Shown: piece after piece, positions 1 to 10,534 of the stretch
Numbering within the stretch: the stretch's first letter is position 1
Layout of the letters: each line of letters opens with the position of its first letter
Assembly (NCBI GenBank): GCA_001513895.1
Contig: LLKO01000023.1
Coordinates: forward strand, 62,001-126,000
Source: Graphilbum fragrans
Lineage: Eukaryota; Ascomycota; Sordariomycetes; Ophiostomatales; Ophiostomataceae
Direction: 5' to 3'
Length of the DNA: 64,000 bases
Notes under the pieces: generated by a model
What the model saw: the letters and a program-made list of their open reading frames with translations, nothing else
What the model was told of the DNA's origin: nothing
Databases searched by the model: none
Made by a program: the position numbers and the translations under genes

Positions 1-496
1 CGAGGTCGTCGCCGTCTGCTCCACGGCCACTGCTGACCTCGTCCGCAACCGCGGTGCCGCCCACGTCGTCACCTACACCGGCAAGACAGATGCGCAGGTC
101 ATCGACGAGGTCCTTCACTGCTGTGGAGGCCGCTTGACCCGTGCCATCGACCTCGTCGGTGCCAAGACCGCCAAGCTGGTCCTGCAAGTCATCGCTGCCG
201 CCACCAGCGGCCATGGGCCCGACCAGGTCGTGGTCGACTTTGCACCCCTGGCCTTTATGTCCAGCAAAGAGGTCATCCCCGCCAACGCACGCGTTCACAC
301 CGTCGAGATCAAGCAGTTTGTGCTCGACAGCACATCCGGCGCCTACGGCCGGCGGCTCAACGAGCTGGTCGAGGCTGGTGCCGTGCAGCTGCCGTCGGTG
401 CGCGTGCTGGAGGGTGGGCTGGGGGCCGTGGAGCAGGGCCTGGCGCTGGTGCGCGAGGGCAACTTAGAAGGACGCAAGGTGGTTGTGGCATTTTGA
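1..496 (+). CDS. MDR-family (zinc-type) alcohol dehydrogenase / enoyl reductase, C-terminal part
   Basis: Only the 3' end is present: the frame is open from base 2 to the stop at 494-496, about 164 residues. It would be an NAD(P)H-dependent reductase of the medium-chain dehydrogenase/reductase superfamily, probably cytosolic. The first visible stretch reads VVAVCSTATADLVRNRGAAH, typical of the Rossmann half of these enzymes, where the incoming nucleotide is bound and a conserved Gly-Ala-Asp/His motif follows. The last 40 residues (LVEAGAVQLPSVRVLEGGL then LVREGNLEGRKVVVAF) match the usual C-terminus of fungal quinone-reductase-like and trans-enoyl-reductase proteins. The catalytic domain lies outside the window, so substrate and zinc dependence cannot be judged. 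The next gene is convergent, with 350 bp between stops in which I see nothing. Confidence 0.75.
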   Translation, partial: EVVAVCSTATADLVRNRGAAHVVTYTGKTDAQVIDEVLHCCGGRLTRAIDLVGAKTAKLVLQVIAAATSGHGPDQVVVDFAPLAFMSSKEVIPANARVHTVEIKQFVLDSTSGAYGRRLNELVEAGAVQLPSVRVLEGGLGAVEQGLALVREGNLEGRKVVVAF

Positions 497-846
497 GCCG
501 CTTATTTTTGCATTAGAACTTGGCTGGCATTTTCTTTCTTTTTCTTCATTATTACGGCACTCTATACAACTGTTGCGCGACATGAATAGATTCATTGGAC
601 GATGCAATACAGAGTATTCTCAGGGGTTCTGTACACAATATATGGTGCATCGCGGTGCCTGCCTTATCGGTAAAGTTGTCATTGACGCTCCTCATATGTT
701 GTTATAAATCAGCAGCCCCCTCGTGTACAGAACATTGAGCACAAGCGTACAGCTCAGCCCTATACGCAGTATTATTGCTGCAACTTGCGGCCAATATTTC
801 AATGCTTTCTAGTCACATTTGCTAGTTATAAACTTCACGTCATATG

Positions 847-2199
847 CTACTGGGGATATCCGAGTCTACTAATATCAACGCTCAACGGACGGCCTTGAGC
901 CAGCTCTGCCAATACCGAACCTGTTCCCACGCTCATGCTGATGCCCCACGGTCCGTGACCAGCGGCCAAGAACACGCCTCCTTCTGCTCCCTGCTTCGTC
1001 TTGAGAGTCCTTGCTCCATCGCTGCTCTTGAGCCGCTCCTCAGGCAGCCGCAAAACTAGTGGCAGGCCCCATGGAGTAACGGGCCGGTGGCACAATCCCT
1101 TGCGGACTACCTCTACACCAGATTCTGTAGTAGGAAGCTGTCCCAGGACCGCTTCACAGGCTGTTAACACCTCCTTCAACTTCTCGGGGTACGGCAGAGA
1201 CTCGGTAGCCAGACGCGGCACAGGCTCTGTCGTCGAGTTCAGGCCCGCCATATACAGCGTACCATCAACACGCGAGTACATCTCGGGGCTGAAGGTGATG
1301 GTTGAGCCGGACACGTAGACGGCATGGCACTGCCGCTTGTTGGCGACGGAGGGCGCATCTTCCGACGCCGGCAGCCGCACGAGCACCGAGTGGCCTGAAA
1401 CGCTGTTGATGGGCAGACGGTCGGCCCCCGATCTCGAAATGCGCCCCTCGAGCCCCAGAATGAGGCGGTCGAACACGCTCGGCGACCAGACACCGGCAGC
1501 AATGATCAGTCGACTGCAGGGTAGGGTTGTCTGGGGTAGACTCGACGCCGCGGGGGACGTGGCCAGTGCACCCTTTTCCAGCGTCACACTCGACAGCACG
1601 CCGTCGGCATCCGTGCCCACCGAGAGCACCCGTGCAGGCTGGTGTAGCTGCACTCCGCGCTCCTGGCAGCTCTTGAGCAAGAAGCGGCACAGCAGCAGCG
1701 GGTCCAGCTGAGCCGTAGAACCGTCGTCAGCCAGCACATTGACGCTGTCGCCAGAGCGGCCGTGGCCCTGGAACCAGGCTGGTACCTTGGAGGCAAAATC
1801 GTCGGCCGTCCAGGCCGCGGGAGCTGCGTCGGCCCGGCTAGATCCCTGCCGCAGCCAGTCCTCGGCTCTCTCGGTGTTCTTTGGATTGGACGCGTCTGTG
1901 CTCTCATCGTCGGGCAGCTGGTAGCTCAGGGTCGTGGACATGGAGTAGCCCCAGTTCTTGCGGCCATTGTGCTCTTCCGCCAGCTTCCGGTGCAGGTCAA
2001 AAGAAAAGGCGCCGAGCTCGGCTATGTCGGGCCGGAACCAGTCACGTGCCAGGAAACCTCCGGCGAACCCTGAAGCCGACGCAAAGAGCTCTTCAGAGGT
2101 CTCGACGAGATGGATGGTCTCGGGAGATTGGTGCTGGCTAAGATAGAAGGCCGTGGAGACGCCGATGATGCCGGCACCAATGATCACGGTGTCTGCCAT
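847..2199 (-). CDS. FAD-dependent oxidoreductase of the DAO superfamily (Tda3-like)
   Basis: Single-exon gene of 450 residues. I start it at the ATG at 2199 because the dinucleotide-binding motif (VIIGAGIIGVSTAFYL) begins three residues later; the frame stays open further upstream but adds residues without homology-like character. The GxGxxG Rossmann motif is followed by an acidic residue (HLVETSEE) that normally binds the FAD ribose, then ASGFAGGFLARDW, which resembles the conserved second motif of the Tda3-type subgroup of D-amino-acid-oxidase-fold proteins. Near the C-terminus VFLAAGHGPWGISMSVGTG is the usual flavin-closing motif. Substrate is not predictable; yeast Tda3 is linked to endosome-to-Golgi traffic, but that role should not be assumed here. 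No membrane segment or signal peptide is visible. Confidence 0.8.
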   Translation of the reverse strand: MADTVIIGAGIIGVSTAFYLSQHQSPETIHLVETSEELFASASGFAGGFLARDWFRPDIAELGAFSFDLHRKLAEEHNGRKNWGYSMSTTLSYQLPDDESTDASNPKNTERAEDWLRQGSSRADAAPAAWTADDFASKVPAWFQGHGRSGDSVNVLADDGSTAQLDPLLLCRFLLKSCQERGVQLHQPARVLSVGTDADGVLSSVTLEKGALATSPAASSLPQTTLPCSRLIIAAGVWSPSVFDRLILGLEGRISRSGADRLPINSVSGHSVLVRLPASEDAPSVANKRQCHAVYVSGSTITFSPEMYSRVDGTLYMAGLNSTTEPVPRLATESLPYPEKLKEVLTACEAVLGQLPTTESGVEVVRKGLCHRPVTPWGLPLVLRLPEERLKSSDGARTLKTKQGAEGGVFLAAGHGPWGISMSVGTGSVLAELAQGRPLSVDISRLGYPQ

Positions 2200-3184
2200 A
2201 TTTGAGGAGAGGGCACTATGATCAAGAGATGTCAATGGCAGTGATGTCAAGAAATATGGGCAAGCACCTAAGTCAGCTCGATTCATATCGGTACCATACC
2301 AGTTCTGCATCATGTCAAATCAACGTAAGGGCGCGCAGTTGCAAAGCCCATTTTGGCTATAGATAGCGCTCTAGCCTTGGCTGTGGATCGGCTAGCTCCG
2401 TCTTCGGTATGTATTGCCGAATGTCCAAAACAAGAAATAGTTCCTATTTAGAACAAGGAGAACACTCGCTACGAGTTTGCTGTTACCTTTAATTTCCGTG
2501 CATACTATCAGCCAGGCCACCTGATCTCCAGTCTCCTTACAGTCGTGATATACATAAATGCGTCAAGCTATCCCTGAATGTAAAGCTATCTGAGAACAAA
2601 GCTCCAAAATCGGTCGGGAGACTAGTCAATCCATGTTTCTATAAGCGGGCCTCCCTATCTCTGTGCCCGCGTAAATTCAATAAGCAAGGTCAGTAGCTAC
2701 TGCCCATACAACTGTATTTTGCATAAAACGGCTTCACGACAGCCGAAGAACGCCCGGATCAGCTGAAGGATGAAAAGAACCACTTGTATGGCTATCGTGT
2801 CCCCTAAGCCGGCACAATGACATCCAATAGCAGTATACGTAGACAGATTCTCGCTCTAGTTTTTAGAACGGTTGCATCTGCGACGAAGCCACAATCCTAT
2901 AATATCAGTGTTCCTGAGGCGGAATTTTGTTGCGTCAATGAACAGACCTTATGCACAGGGGGGACACGACGATGTTCTAATTTATAGAAATCCATTAGGC
3001 CATGGCAAATGTTGCATTTACTCATATTGAAAGCATCAGCTCCTTAGGTATCTACCGACTAAAATAAAGAAAAAGAAAAAGAAAGAACGCCGTCGAGTTC
3101 CAATCTTGCTACCTCTCGTTCCCCGGAAGCTGACTTCATAATGTACCCAATTTAGAGTACCCAACCCCAGCCCGATCAGCCCGC
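2200..3184 (+). other. Intergenic, no gene recognised
   Basis: About 985 bp with moderate AT content between the 5' end of the FAD oxidoreductase and the 3' end of the coiled-coil gene. It should hold the promoter of the former. No supported open frame, tRNA or repeat was seen. Confidence 0.5.
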
Positions 3185-4468
3185 TCAGAATAAGTTGTGG
3201 TAAACGGCCGCCATGTATGCGATACACAGTATCAACAGCGGCGCAATCCAAATGAGATGTGGTAAAGTGTAAACAGTGGCAACGTAGATCTGCCACCAGA
3301 TTCTATCTCCAATTGTATCGTACCTAAGGAACAGATTAGCTCATGCGAGGATATGTTACAGGTCAAGCAAAACTCACTGAGAACGGTCCTTGCGGAGATC
3401 GCGTCTCACCATCTCTAGTCTGAGTTCCTGCTCCATTGCCGTATTTGATGCCCACTGGTCCTTGTCTGCGGCCAGGCGATGCTTCTTCATAAGGATCTCG
3501 AAAACCGCCGTCATCTCCTCTCCCATCTTCAATCTGCGCTGGTGCGCCTCTTTGTCCTGCATGGCCTTGACCCGAGCCATCGATGTTTCGTGGCGCTTCT
3601 CCCTTTTATGAATATTTTTGAGTACGCGGTTCATGGTTTGGCTGCACTTTCGGATACTGTCGTCTGAGAATTTGCTAAAGTTTTGAACACTGTTGTCCAG
3701 GCACGTGTTGAACTTTGTGTTGCTGTCATCCAGTGATTGGCTGAACTTTTTCACAGCACCCTTGCCCATGGCTGTGTTCACCTTTTGACTATTGTCACTG
3801 ATGGATTGGGAAAGGCCATGGTGCTTTTCGTCCAGACTACAAATAGAAGCCTCGGTACAGGCAAGAAGCACCTCTATTCCTTTGATGCGATCCGTGATCG
3901 TGGAGAGCTGTGTCTGTGCTTCAGCCAACTGTGCATTAAGGGTATCAGTCATGTATGTAGCTTGCGTGATGATCCCCGACGCTTTGTTGAAAGAGTGGCT
4001 TCCCGTAGCCTGAGAAGGAATGTATGTAACTAGCGTCAAGTTAGGCAAATGCAAAGAAAGAAAATGGCCTACCATGGCGGGAGGAGGCATCTGGTGGTCA
4101 AGATGTGTGTTATTTTGGGTGTCCGATAGGATTTCCAAATTCCCAAGAGCTTCGTGCCCCATCTCTCCCTCTAGGAGTTCCAAATCAATATCAGACCCCA
4201 TTGTGAACTGGTGGGCGGTTCCTTGCATATTTCCTTCAGTAGTTTCAGTTTCCCAGTGTAGGCAGGCAGGGGATTCATGACCGGAAGAGCCAATATTGCA
4301 TTGGTTCGATGTAGCAGACACAGAAGATACACCTGTTGTTTGCGGGGTATATCCGGCAGTATTCTCAGTGCAGAATACGTTGCTGATAGACGGGCCCGGT
4401 TCTGTCGATGTTGCACAGTTGGTTGCCGCCGAGCAGCCAATTTCGGCTTCTTCCGTACGGTATCTCAT
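3185..4468 (-). CDS. Coiled-coil protein with C-terminal membrane anchor, function unknown
   Basis: I read three exons: 4468-4073, 4009-3378 and 3323-3185, giving 388 residues. Intron 2 is well supported (GTGAGT donor, GCTAAT branch, CTTAG acceptor) and is the only way to reach a sensible C-terminus. Intron 1 (63 nt, in frame) is weaker, so the product could be 409 residues. The N-terminal third is Ser/Thr/Gly-rich and low in order. The centre contains repeated SDDSxxKxxxxxDNS-like segments, followed by a charged helix with MARVKAMQDKEAHQRRLKMG. The last exon adds WWQIYVATVYTLPHLIWIA and continues to IAYMAAVYHNLF, a hydrophobic stretch of about 25 residues at the extreme C-terminus. This suggests a tail-anchored protein facing the cytosol. 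I do not recognise the family. A SNARE-like or tether role is conceivable but unproven. Confidence 0.6.
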
Positions 4469-4549
4469 AGGATAAGTGTAGAGTTGCTAATGATAAATAT
4501 TAGGATGGCAGGTTAGTAGTACGTGAAGTGTTGTGAGCAAGGAAGCCGT

Positions 4550-4579
4550 AAAGAAAGTATATATAAAGAAAGTATATAT
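4550..4579 (-). promoter_or_regulatory. Duplicated TATA-like element upstream of the coiled-coil gene
   Basis: Two perfect tandem 15-bp units, aaagaaagtatatat, sit 82-111 bp upstream of the ATG at 4468. Each carries a TATATA core readable on the minus strand. Position suggests a doubled TATA region, but a simple slippage product is equally possible. Confidence 0.4.
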
Positions 4580-5212
4580 AGAGAAAGTTCAGATAAAAAA
4601 AGGGATAGGGCACATAATTTAATAACCCCTTGATTTCGCGGTGTCTATTTAGCATAACCGCTGTTAAAAGCACACCAATTCAGCTATCCTGTAGACTCGA
4701 CACATATTGAAGAGCAAGCCGTCATGATGCACACCTATTTTCATACACAAATCCTCACAAAAGAGCTGTTCTACTATTGCAGGCGGTTGGAGCAGAAAGC
4801 ACCCAATTACGGCGTACAGCATAGTCTATCCAGTTTATGAGAAAGCTGAGTACTTGCTGTTATGGCCAGTGCCTAGTATTTGATTATCTGTCTTTGTCGC
4901 TTGCACGTCTCTATCTGAGTCTCTATGACTATGGGATGAGGCCTCGTGTGCTGGTTCTACCTTTGCCTCTACTAGAGTCCAATCCCATCATTGCATCAGT
5001 GACGAGATGTGAAAGTGGGTCCATACTTTATCGGGGATAAGCCTGTGCGACTGAAAGTGCCCCGCCGCACAGTACAGAGTCAATACAGCGTTCCACCTTC
5101 CAGCTATCCTTCCGACTCGACCCAAAAATTTCAGTTTCTGAATCCTCTCGCAACAAGCATCCACCCGCGCAAATCACGCTGTCTTACGTCGCCGCGCACA
5201 TTACGAGGAGTC

Positions 5213-6192
5213 ATGAGCAAAGTCGTTATTGTCACCGGCGCCAGCCGCGGCATTGGGCTGTCGGTAGCGCAGCAGCTGCTGGCCCACGCTCACAAGGTTG
5301 TGCTGGTCGCTCGCACAGAGGCACCGCTGGCAGCACTGAAAGACCAGTTCCCTTCCCAGGTCGCCTATTCGACCGCTGACGCCACGGATTACGCTGTAAG
5401 CAGCCATATGCAGCTCCGTTCTACGTGTACTTGACACCGGCTGACCCAAGGCATTCTACACCCACACAGGCGGTGCCCAGCATCGTCCAGCTGGCTATCG
5501 ACACTTTTGGTGGCCTCGACGGCGTCATTATTAATCACGGCGCACTCACTCCGCTGGCTCGCCTTGCAGATGCCGATCTGACAGAATGGAAGCGCATCTT
5601 CGACGTCAACCTGTTCAGCGCCTTGGCTCTGGTGGGTGCTTTCAGACACTTGCCCGTATCGTTCTGCTCTGGTCTGCATGCACTAACACGGCATCCATTC
5701 GCAGGCCCAAGCGTCTATTCCTAGCCTCCGCGCATCGCATGGTCGCATTGTTGTGACATCGTCAGGCGCTGCTCTAAAGGGCTACGCATCTTGGGGCGCC
5801 TACGGCAGCTCCAAGGCCGCCGTCAACTCGCTGGTGCAGCACTTGGCCGTCGAGGAGCCCCTCATCACATCCATTGCCGTCGGGCCCGGCCGCGTCGATA
5901 CCGATATGCAAAAAGACCTGCGTGAACAAGGCAGTCAAGTGATGGACGCCAAGGACTACGCCGGCTTTGTCGACGCCTTTGAGGGCGGCAAGCTCAACCC
6001 GCCTGAAAAGCCCGCCGAGGTCATCGCGAAACTTGCAGTTGACGGTGCCCTTGACGTGAGCGGCAAATACGTCAAGTAGGCTCAGCCTTTTTCCCCACTC
6101 GTGCTCTTCTGTCTTTCCTCCGTACTAACATCGGTGCTGCCAGCTGGAATGCCCCCGAGATGGCCACGTATCACTGGACGACGGCTGCGTAA
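5213..6192 (+). CDS. Short-chain dehydrogenase/reductase (classical SDR)
   Basis: Four exons: 5213-5395, 5470-5631, 5705-6075 and 6144-6192, giving 254 residues. The third intron is easy to miss because its donor overlaps an in-frame TAG at 6076; splicing it adds a tail reading NWNAPEMATYHW, the ending expected of the yeast YIR035C/YIR036C (IRC24)-type reductases. Motifs seen: TGASRGIG cofactor loop near residue 9, NHG (variant of NAG) at 83-85, and the catalytic set Ser135, Tyr148, Lys152 in YGSSK. GPGRVDTDM follows, as in most classical SDRs. The protein is soluble and presumably NADP(H)-dependent. Substrate is unknown; the subgroup includes sepiapterin-reductase-like and benzil-reductase-like enzymes. 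Confidence 0.85.
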
Positions 6193-7406
6193 TACGATCT
6201 AGAAAACTTTTGGTGCTGTTAGCATCTTGACAACCCATTAAGAACGACAGTGATGTGCAATGACAGAGTGGGAGGAAATAATAAGCATCATTCAAAACAT
6301 AAGCTCGTTGACAGTCTCCACATAAAGTTCGGTATTAGCATGGAATATCAATTTTTATAATCATTTGCTTGTCATCATCTCCCTACATGTGCAGTGTGTA
6401 GTGTGTGTGTGCAGTTGCTGGGTTGTCTTCTTCTTACCTTTCACGGTACGGCAGCCCCGGGACCAGAAACGAGGAGATTTTATCTATCTTCAAGGAGTCA
6501 GCACTTGCATAACAGCCAGAGGTCTCCAAAAACGTTGCATCGTGTCGTATCAGGAACAAAGGTTTTTATCCGTCATGCAAGATCGGCATTTGATAGTACA
6601 TAGTTCAAACATCATGTTGGTGGGCGACGAAGCAACAAGAGCAGCAAAACAGCGGCGGTGTCTTACATTACAACTCTCCTCGCTTCCCCCTCCTGGGCTG
6701 TATCTCGGCGAGAAACGGTGGGAACAGTAGTGCCAGGCTTTTCGGCATCAGACACGGTGTTCCTAACAGCCCATAAGCATTCGTTAGCAATGTGATCAAC
6801 AACAACAACGCGGAAGATAGCATGAGCAACAAGAGATGCTAGTATCAGAGACGTCCGTTTGGAAAGACAGAGTCATTCACCATAATTGTGTAAGACTGGG
6901 GCGACATAAACTCATCATAGAAAGAAACAAAAGGCGGAAGAACAGCAAAACAACTTACTCATTAGTCGCTCACTTCGACGCAAGCCAGCCCATAAGAGCA
7001 CACGCGAAGATAGACATGTTCGTCTAGTCACGAATTCTTAACTTCGGGGCCCATTCCCTCCTCTTTCCACTGGATCGATGCGTGGTGGAAGATAAGTTTT
7101 TGTGATGGGGAGAGGAAGAAAAGCTTTTGCGCGGGAAAGGGGAGAAAAAAAAGTTAAAATATCAGAACTTTAAAGTGGGTCTGTCCAGATTATGTAATGC
7201 CAACCCGCGTTTGCTCCACTTATTCCATACCGTTGCTTTCCTCGACAGTGCTCTTTGGTCATATCTTGCGCAACATGTCTTTGGAGTCAATCCATACACT
7301 TTGTATTCTATCCAGCTATGTTGGAATCTAGGCCCAAGACGCGCATACGCGGCATTCTATGCTAAAGACATAGGGAAAAGTGCCTGGCCCAAGTCTTCCA
7401 CCATTG
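6193..7406 (+). other. Intergenic between convergent genes, nothing recognised
   Basis: 1.2 kb separating the 3' ends of the SDR and the Zn2Cys6 regulator. Base composition is even, open frames are short and unconvincing, and no structured RNA was recognised. The region is longer than needed for two terminators. Confidence 0.4.
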
Positions 7407-10048
7407 CTACAAGGGTGGAAAAGTGGATTCTGGCAGGAAGAAATTCTCTTCCAGCATCCCCATCATTTGCTGGTTGCTTTGGAACCAATCGGCGACATAC
7501 GATGAATCTTGCGGTGCAAAGTTGAATCCGTCCGCCCCAGCATACATAGTCCCAGACGTAGCGGCATCAGCAGCGTCGGTGGCATCGGCGGCCGTCGGTG
7601 GGACGAGCCCCAGCGCGTGCATGTACTCGTCGAATTCGCGGCCGGTGCCATCGGCCGGCTCAGTTGTTGCTGCCGCGCCCTTGAACTCGACATAGCGCAA
7701 GGCGATGTTGAAGAGCACTTGGGTGAGGCGCTGCAGGCTGGCGGAAGCATCAGAGATGGCGCTGACGGTCTGCAGCGACATGACAAAGGCGTGCAGCCGC
7801 TCGAGATCCGATTTGTCCGAGGTGTCGATGACGTGGCAAAAGAGGACGAAGAAGGGGGTGAATGGGGAATAAAGGAGGATTCTAGAACCCAGGGTTAGCG
7901 CATACAAGTCCCTCTCCCCTATCTGAAAGGATGGACGCACTGCTTAATGTACATGTCGATCTGGCCGTCGCTCCTATACGCAGGCATGCAGGTCTGGTGG
8001 CGCTCGAGGGTGGCACGCGCAGCGGTGATGCACTCCTCGCAGAAACTGACGGCGGAACCGCCGGGGACCGGAATGGCTCGTAGAATGAGCGTCAGCACCG
8101 AGAGAAGCACCACCTCGTCGGTCTTGATGATGATGTCCAGGGTTTGCCCAAAGAGGATGGTGTCCAGATGGTCCTTGAAGAGCTTTGAGGAGCTGGTCAG
8201 CGCTCAGATTCCGTTGCAAGGGCAGGACATTGGGTAACCAACGCACCTCTCTATCGTTGTTTTCCGAGACGATGCTCTGAATTTCGGCGGCCAGTGCATT
8301 GGCGCGAGTAGCGCGGACAGAGCTGGGCTGCGACAGGCCAGAGTGGCTGTACAGCTGCTCGTAGACATTGGCCTGGATGCGGGAGACTGTGACCCATCTC
8401 GCCATGAACTTGCCAAAGAACTTGTCCATCGGCGCAAACTCGCCGGGCATCGGGACGCTGATGTCAGAGTCTTGGATGATGGAGCACCGTCCGAGACGGA
8501 GCGACAGCCCCTTTTCGAGAATGTACACGGACCAAAATGCCCATATCTTCTGGTTCCGGAGCGACTCGGAGTCATTCCGCATGGATTGGATTTTGTGGTA
8601 TCCGAGCGTCAGGGATATGTTCACAGCGGCCATCGTCAAGACACCGCAGATGGTGGTTTTGCACAGGTCCATGGCATAGTAGGCCTGGAGGAACAGCCAT
8701 GAGTCTTGGGGTCTCTAGTCAGGGTACAGGGCCATACTCACACCGAACGAGAGGGCGGTCATATTGTCCAAGGACGGGGCGAGATGCAAAGGAAGGGCCG
8801 CCAGGGCTGCCTCGAGGTTGCCTTGACAAATGGCCTGATTGCGCTCAATCTCTTCGCGCACAACAGGGTCTGTCTCCATGCCCAGGCGGTCGACGAACAT
8901 ATGATACAAACCGGCATTCACAATGATGAAGTCTGTGTCGCTGAAGTCGCCCGGAAAGTACACCTTGATGGTATGCTCGATAAGCTTATCTAAGGGTAGC
9001 AAGTAGGCCAGACAGGCACCTGGGAATCGTTTGTCCTCTGTGCCGTGTTGTCAGCCACGGTGCAGCTTTTCTATCTTGGGCGCACAGCCTCAGAGCCTAC
9101 CTTTCACCAGCCGCAGCGTAGACATGGCCACATTGACGGGGGGCATCGCCCGATGTTTAGCTGGGCCTGTATCGGTAGACCCCGTGGTCAAGGTAGGGTA
9201 GAACAGATTTCCTGGTGCCGTCGGTCTGTTCTGGGCATCGACAATAGCCCTAAGACCAGCGAGCGTTTCGCTCATCTCGAGTCGGAAGTCCTTGAACAAG
9301 CCATCGTCCAAGGCGCTCTCAAGCATATTGTTTGTGAAGACGGCATGGGCAGTGAGGGAAGAGTCCCCTTCGAAGGGCGACTGGGGGTTGGAATTGCCAG
9401 CATTCTTGCTCGCGCTAGATGTGGATGCCGGAGTGACGACATGGCTAGGTCGGCTTGGGAGCGCAGCAGGTACTAACAGTGGGCGTTCTATGATATGGGG
9501 ACCATTTCGTGAGATTCCTCCTGTTGGAGCAGCATCAGATGTATTCCCACTTGAGAGCCTAAGAAGCTGCACGACTTCATCGAGGCGCTCCTCGATAGCA
9601 TCTAGCTTGTGCTCACTACAAACCGTGTTATTGCTAGAATGTGATAGGCCAGTAAGACGTGAGGGGCCAAAATACTCACTATTCGGCCGAGATATGAACG
9701 CGTTGCCGCTTCAGTGCTGGCTTTAGCTTGAGTGTGAATCGGCACTCGATTTTGGCCCGTACACAACTGCTACAAGGTTCTTGACGATCACACCCCACCT
9801 AAAGCTATGCATAAGCCCCTCGTTCTCGGACCCAAACCTCTTATCCGGGGAGCACTCAGCTTACCTTGCGAGCTCGGCATTGGTCACACTGGACCCGACA
9901 AGGTTCAATTAGCAGACAGCCCCCTCACAAACAGCAAAGCCAGAGCTGGATTTCAAACCAGAGAGGTGACTAAGCCACTTACAGCTAGACGAGCAGCTAG
10001 ATGATGCGATTGGTCTGTCGCATCGTCCACAGTGGCCCCGTCGTCCAT
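7407..10048 (-). CDS. Zn2Cys6 fungal-type transcription factor next to ABC exporter
   Basis: Eight exons: 10048-9983, 9888-9865, 9798-9680, 9615-9101, 9037-8742, 8684-8247, 8182-7941 and 7881-7407, giving 724 residues. All phases match. The zinc cluster is split over exons 2 and 3: CDQCRARK then VGCDRQEPCSSCVRAKIEC (residues 23-49, C-x2-C-x6-C-x5-C-x2-C-x6-C). A linker and short coiled coil (KLDAIEERLDEVVQLLRL) follow. The middle homology region of fungal regulators is clear in exons 5 and 6: ACLAYLLPLDKLIEH, LSFGAYYAMDLCKT, then WAFWSVYILEKGLSLRLGR. An exon as small as 24 nt made this gene invisible as one frame. Divergent position 486 bp from the ABC exporter suggests it controls that gene, as many pathway- or drug-specific regulators do; this is inference. 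Confidence 0.85.
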
Positions 10049-10534
10049 ACCAGATATTGGTCGTTCTGTTCGGCTAGGGAGGTTTTCCAGCTCAGAAGCC
10101 GTTGCTGGGAACACGGGCCGGACCTGAAGAATCGTGTCCGGGAATGTCAAGTGGGAGTCTCGTTCTAGGAGGAGATACCTTCCCTGGTAGCTAATAATTA
10201 AGTGGGTACCTGCTGGGCATTACGTCATCGGGCCCGGACCTCTAAGAGTCCGGATGCCGAGTATAGAGCCGGGCCCCTAGAGCCCCGCTCCGTGGGCAAG
10301 ATGGCACCTCTACGGGTTCGGGGTCGGGGCCATTGCAGTATCTGATCAGCGATGCTTACTGCTTGTGTTCTCTTGGCACAATATGCGTCACAATCTGATT
10401 CGCGTCTGCCTGTTGGAACGACGAGATGATAGATATAAGGGTTGTGGCGAGGGGAATCTGAAATGATCTCGTTTTTGGAGTTTCTTACTAGCCAAAAAAG
10501 GGTTCATCTATTCTTTTAGCAACGGAATTTCAAC
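10049..10534. promoter_or_regulatory. Shared divergent promoter of regulator and ABC exporter
   Basis: 486 bp between the two start codons. It contains an inverted repeat at 10234-10253 (CCGGAC, 8-bp spacer, GTCCGG), a TTACGTCA bZIP-type site at 10220-10227, several further CCGGG/GGGCCC blocks to 10275, and a TATAAGG at 10434-10440 about 95 bp upstream of the exporter ATG. CGG half-sites in inverted order are what Zn2Cys6 dimers bind. Confidence 0.5.

Noticed and set aside
3036..3296. Separate 86-codon minus-strand gene
   Set aside because: Its sequence overlaps the last exon of the coiled-coil gene in a different frame and ends in a Phe run from a poly-purine tract.
9930..9980. Possible tRNA B-box (gatttcaaacc)
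   Set aside because: Lies inside intron 1 of the Zn2Cys6 gene, with no A-box or cloverleaf around it. No tRNA was found elsewhere by eye.
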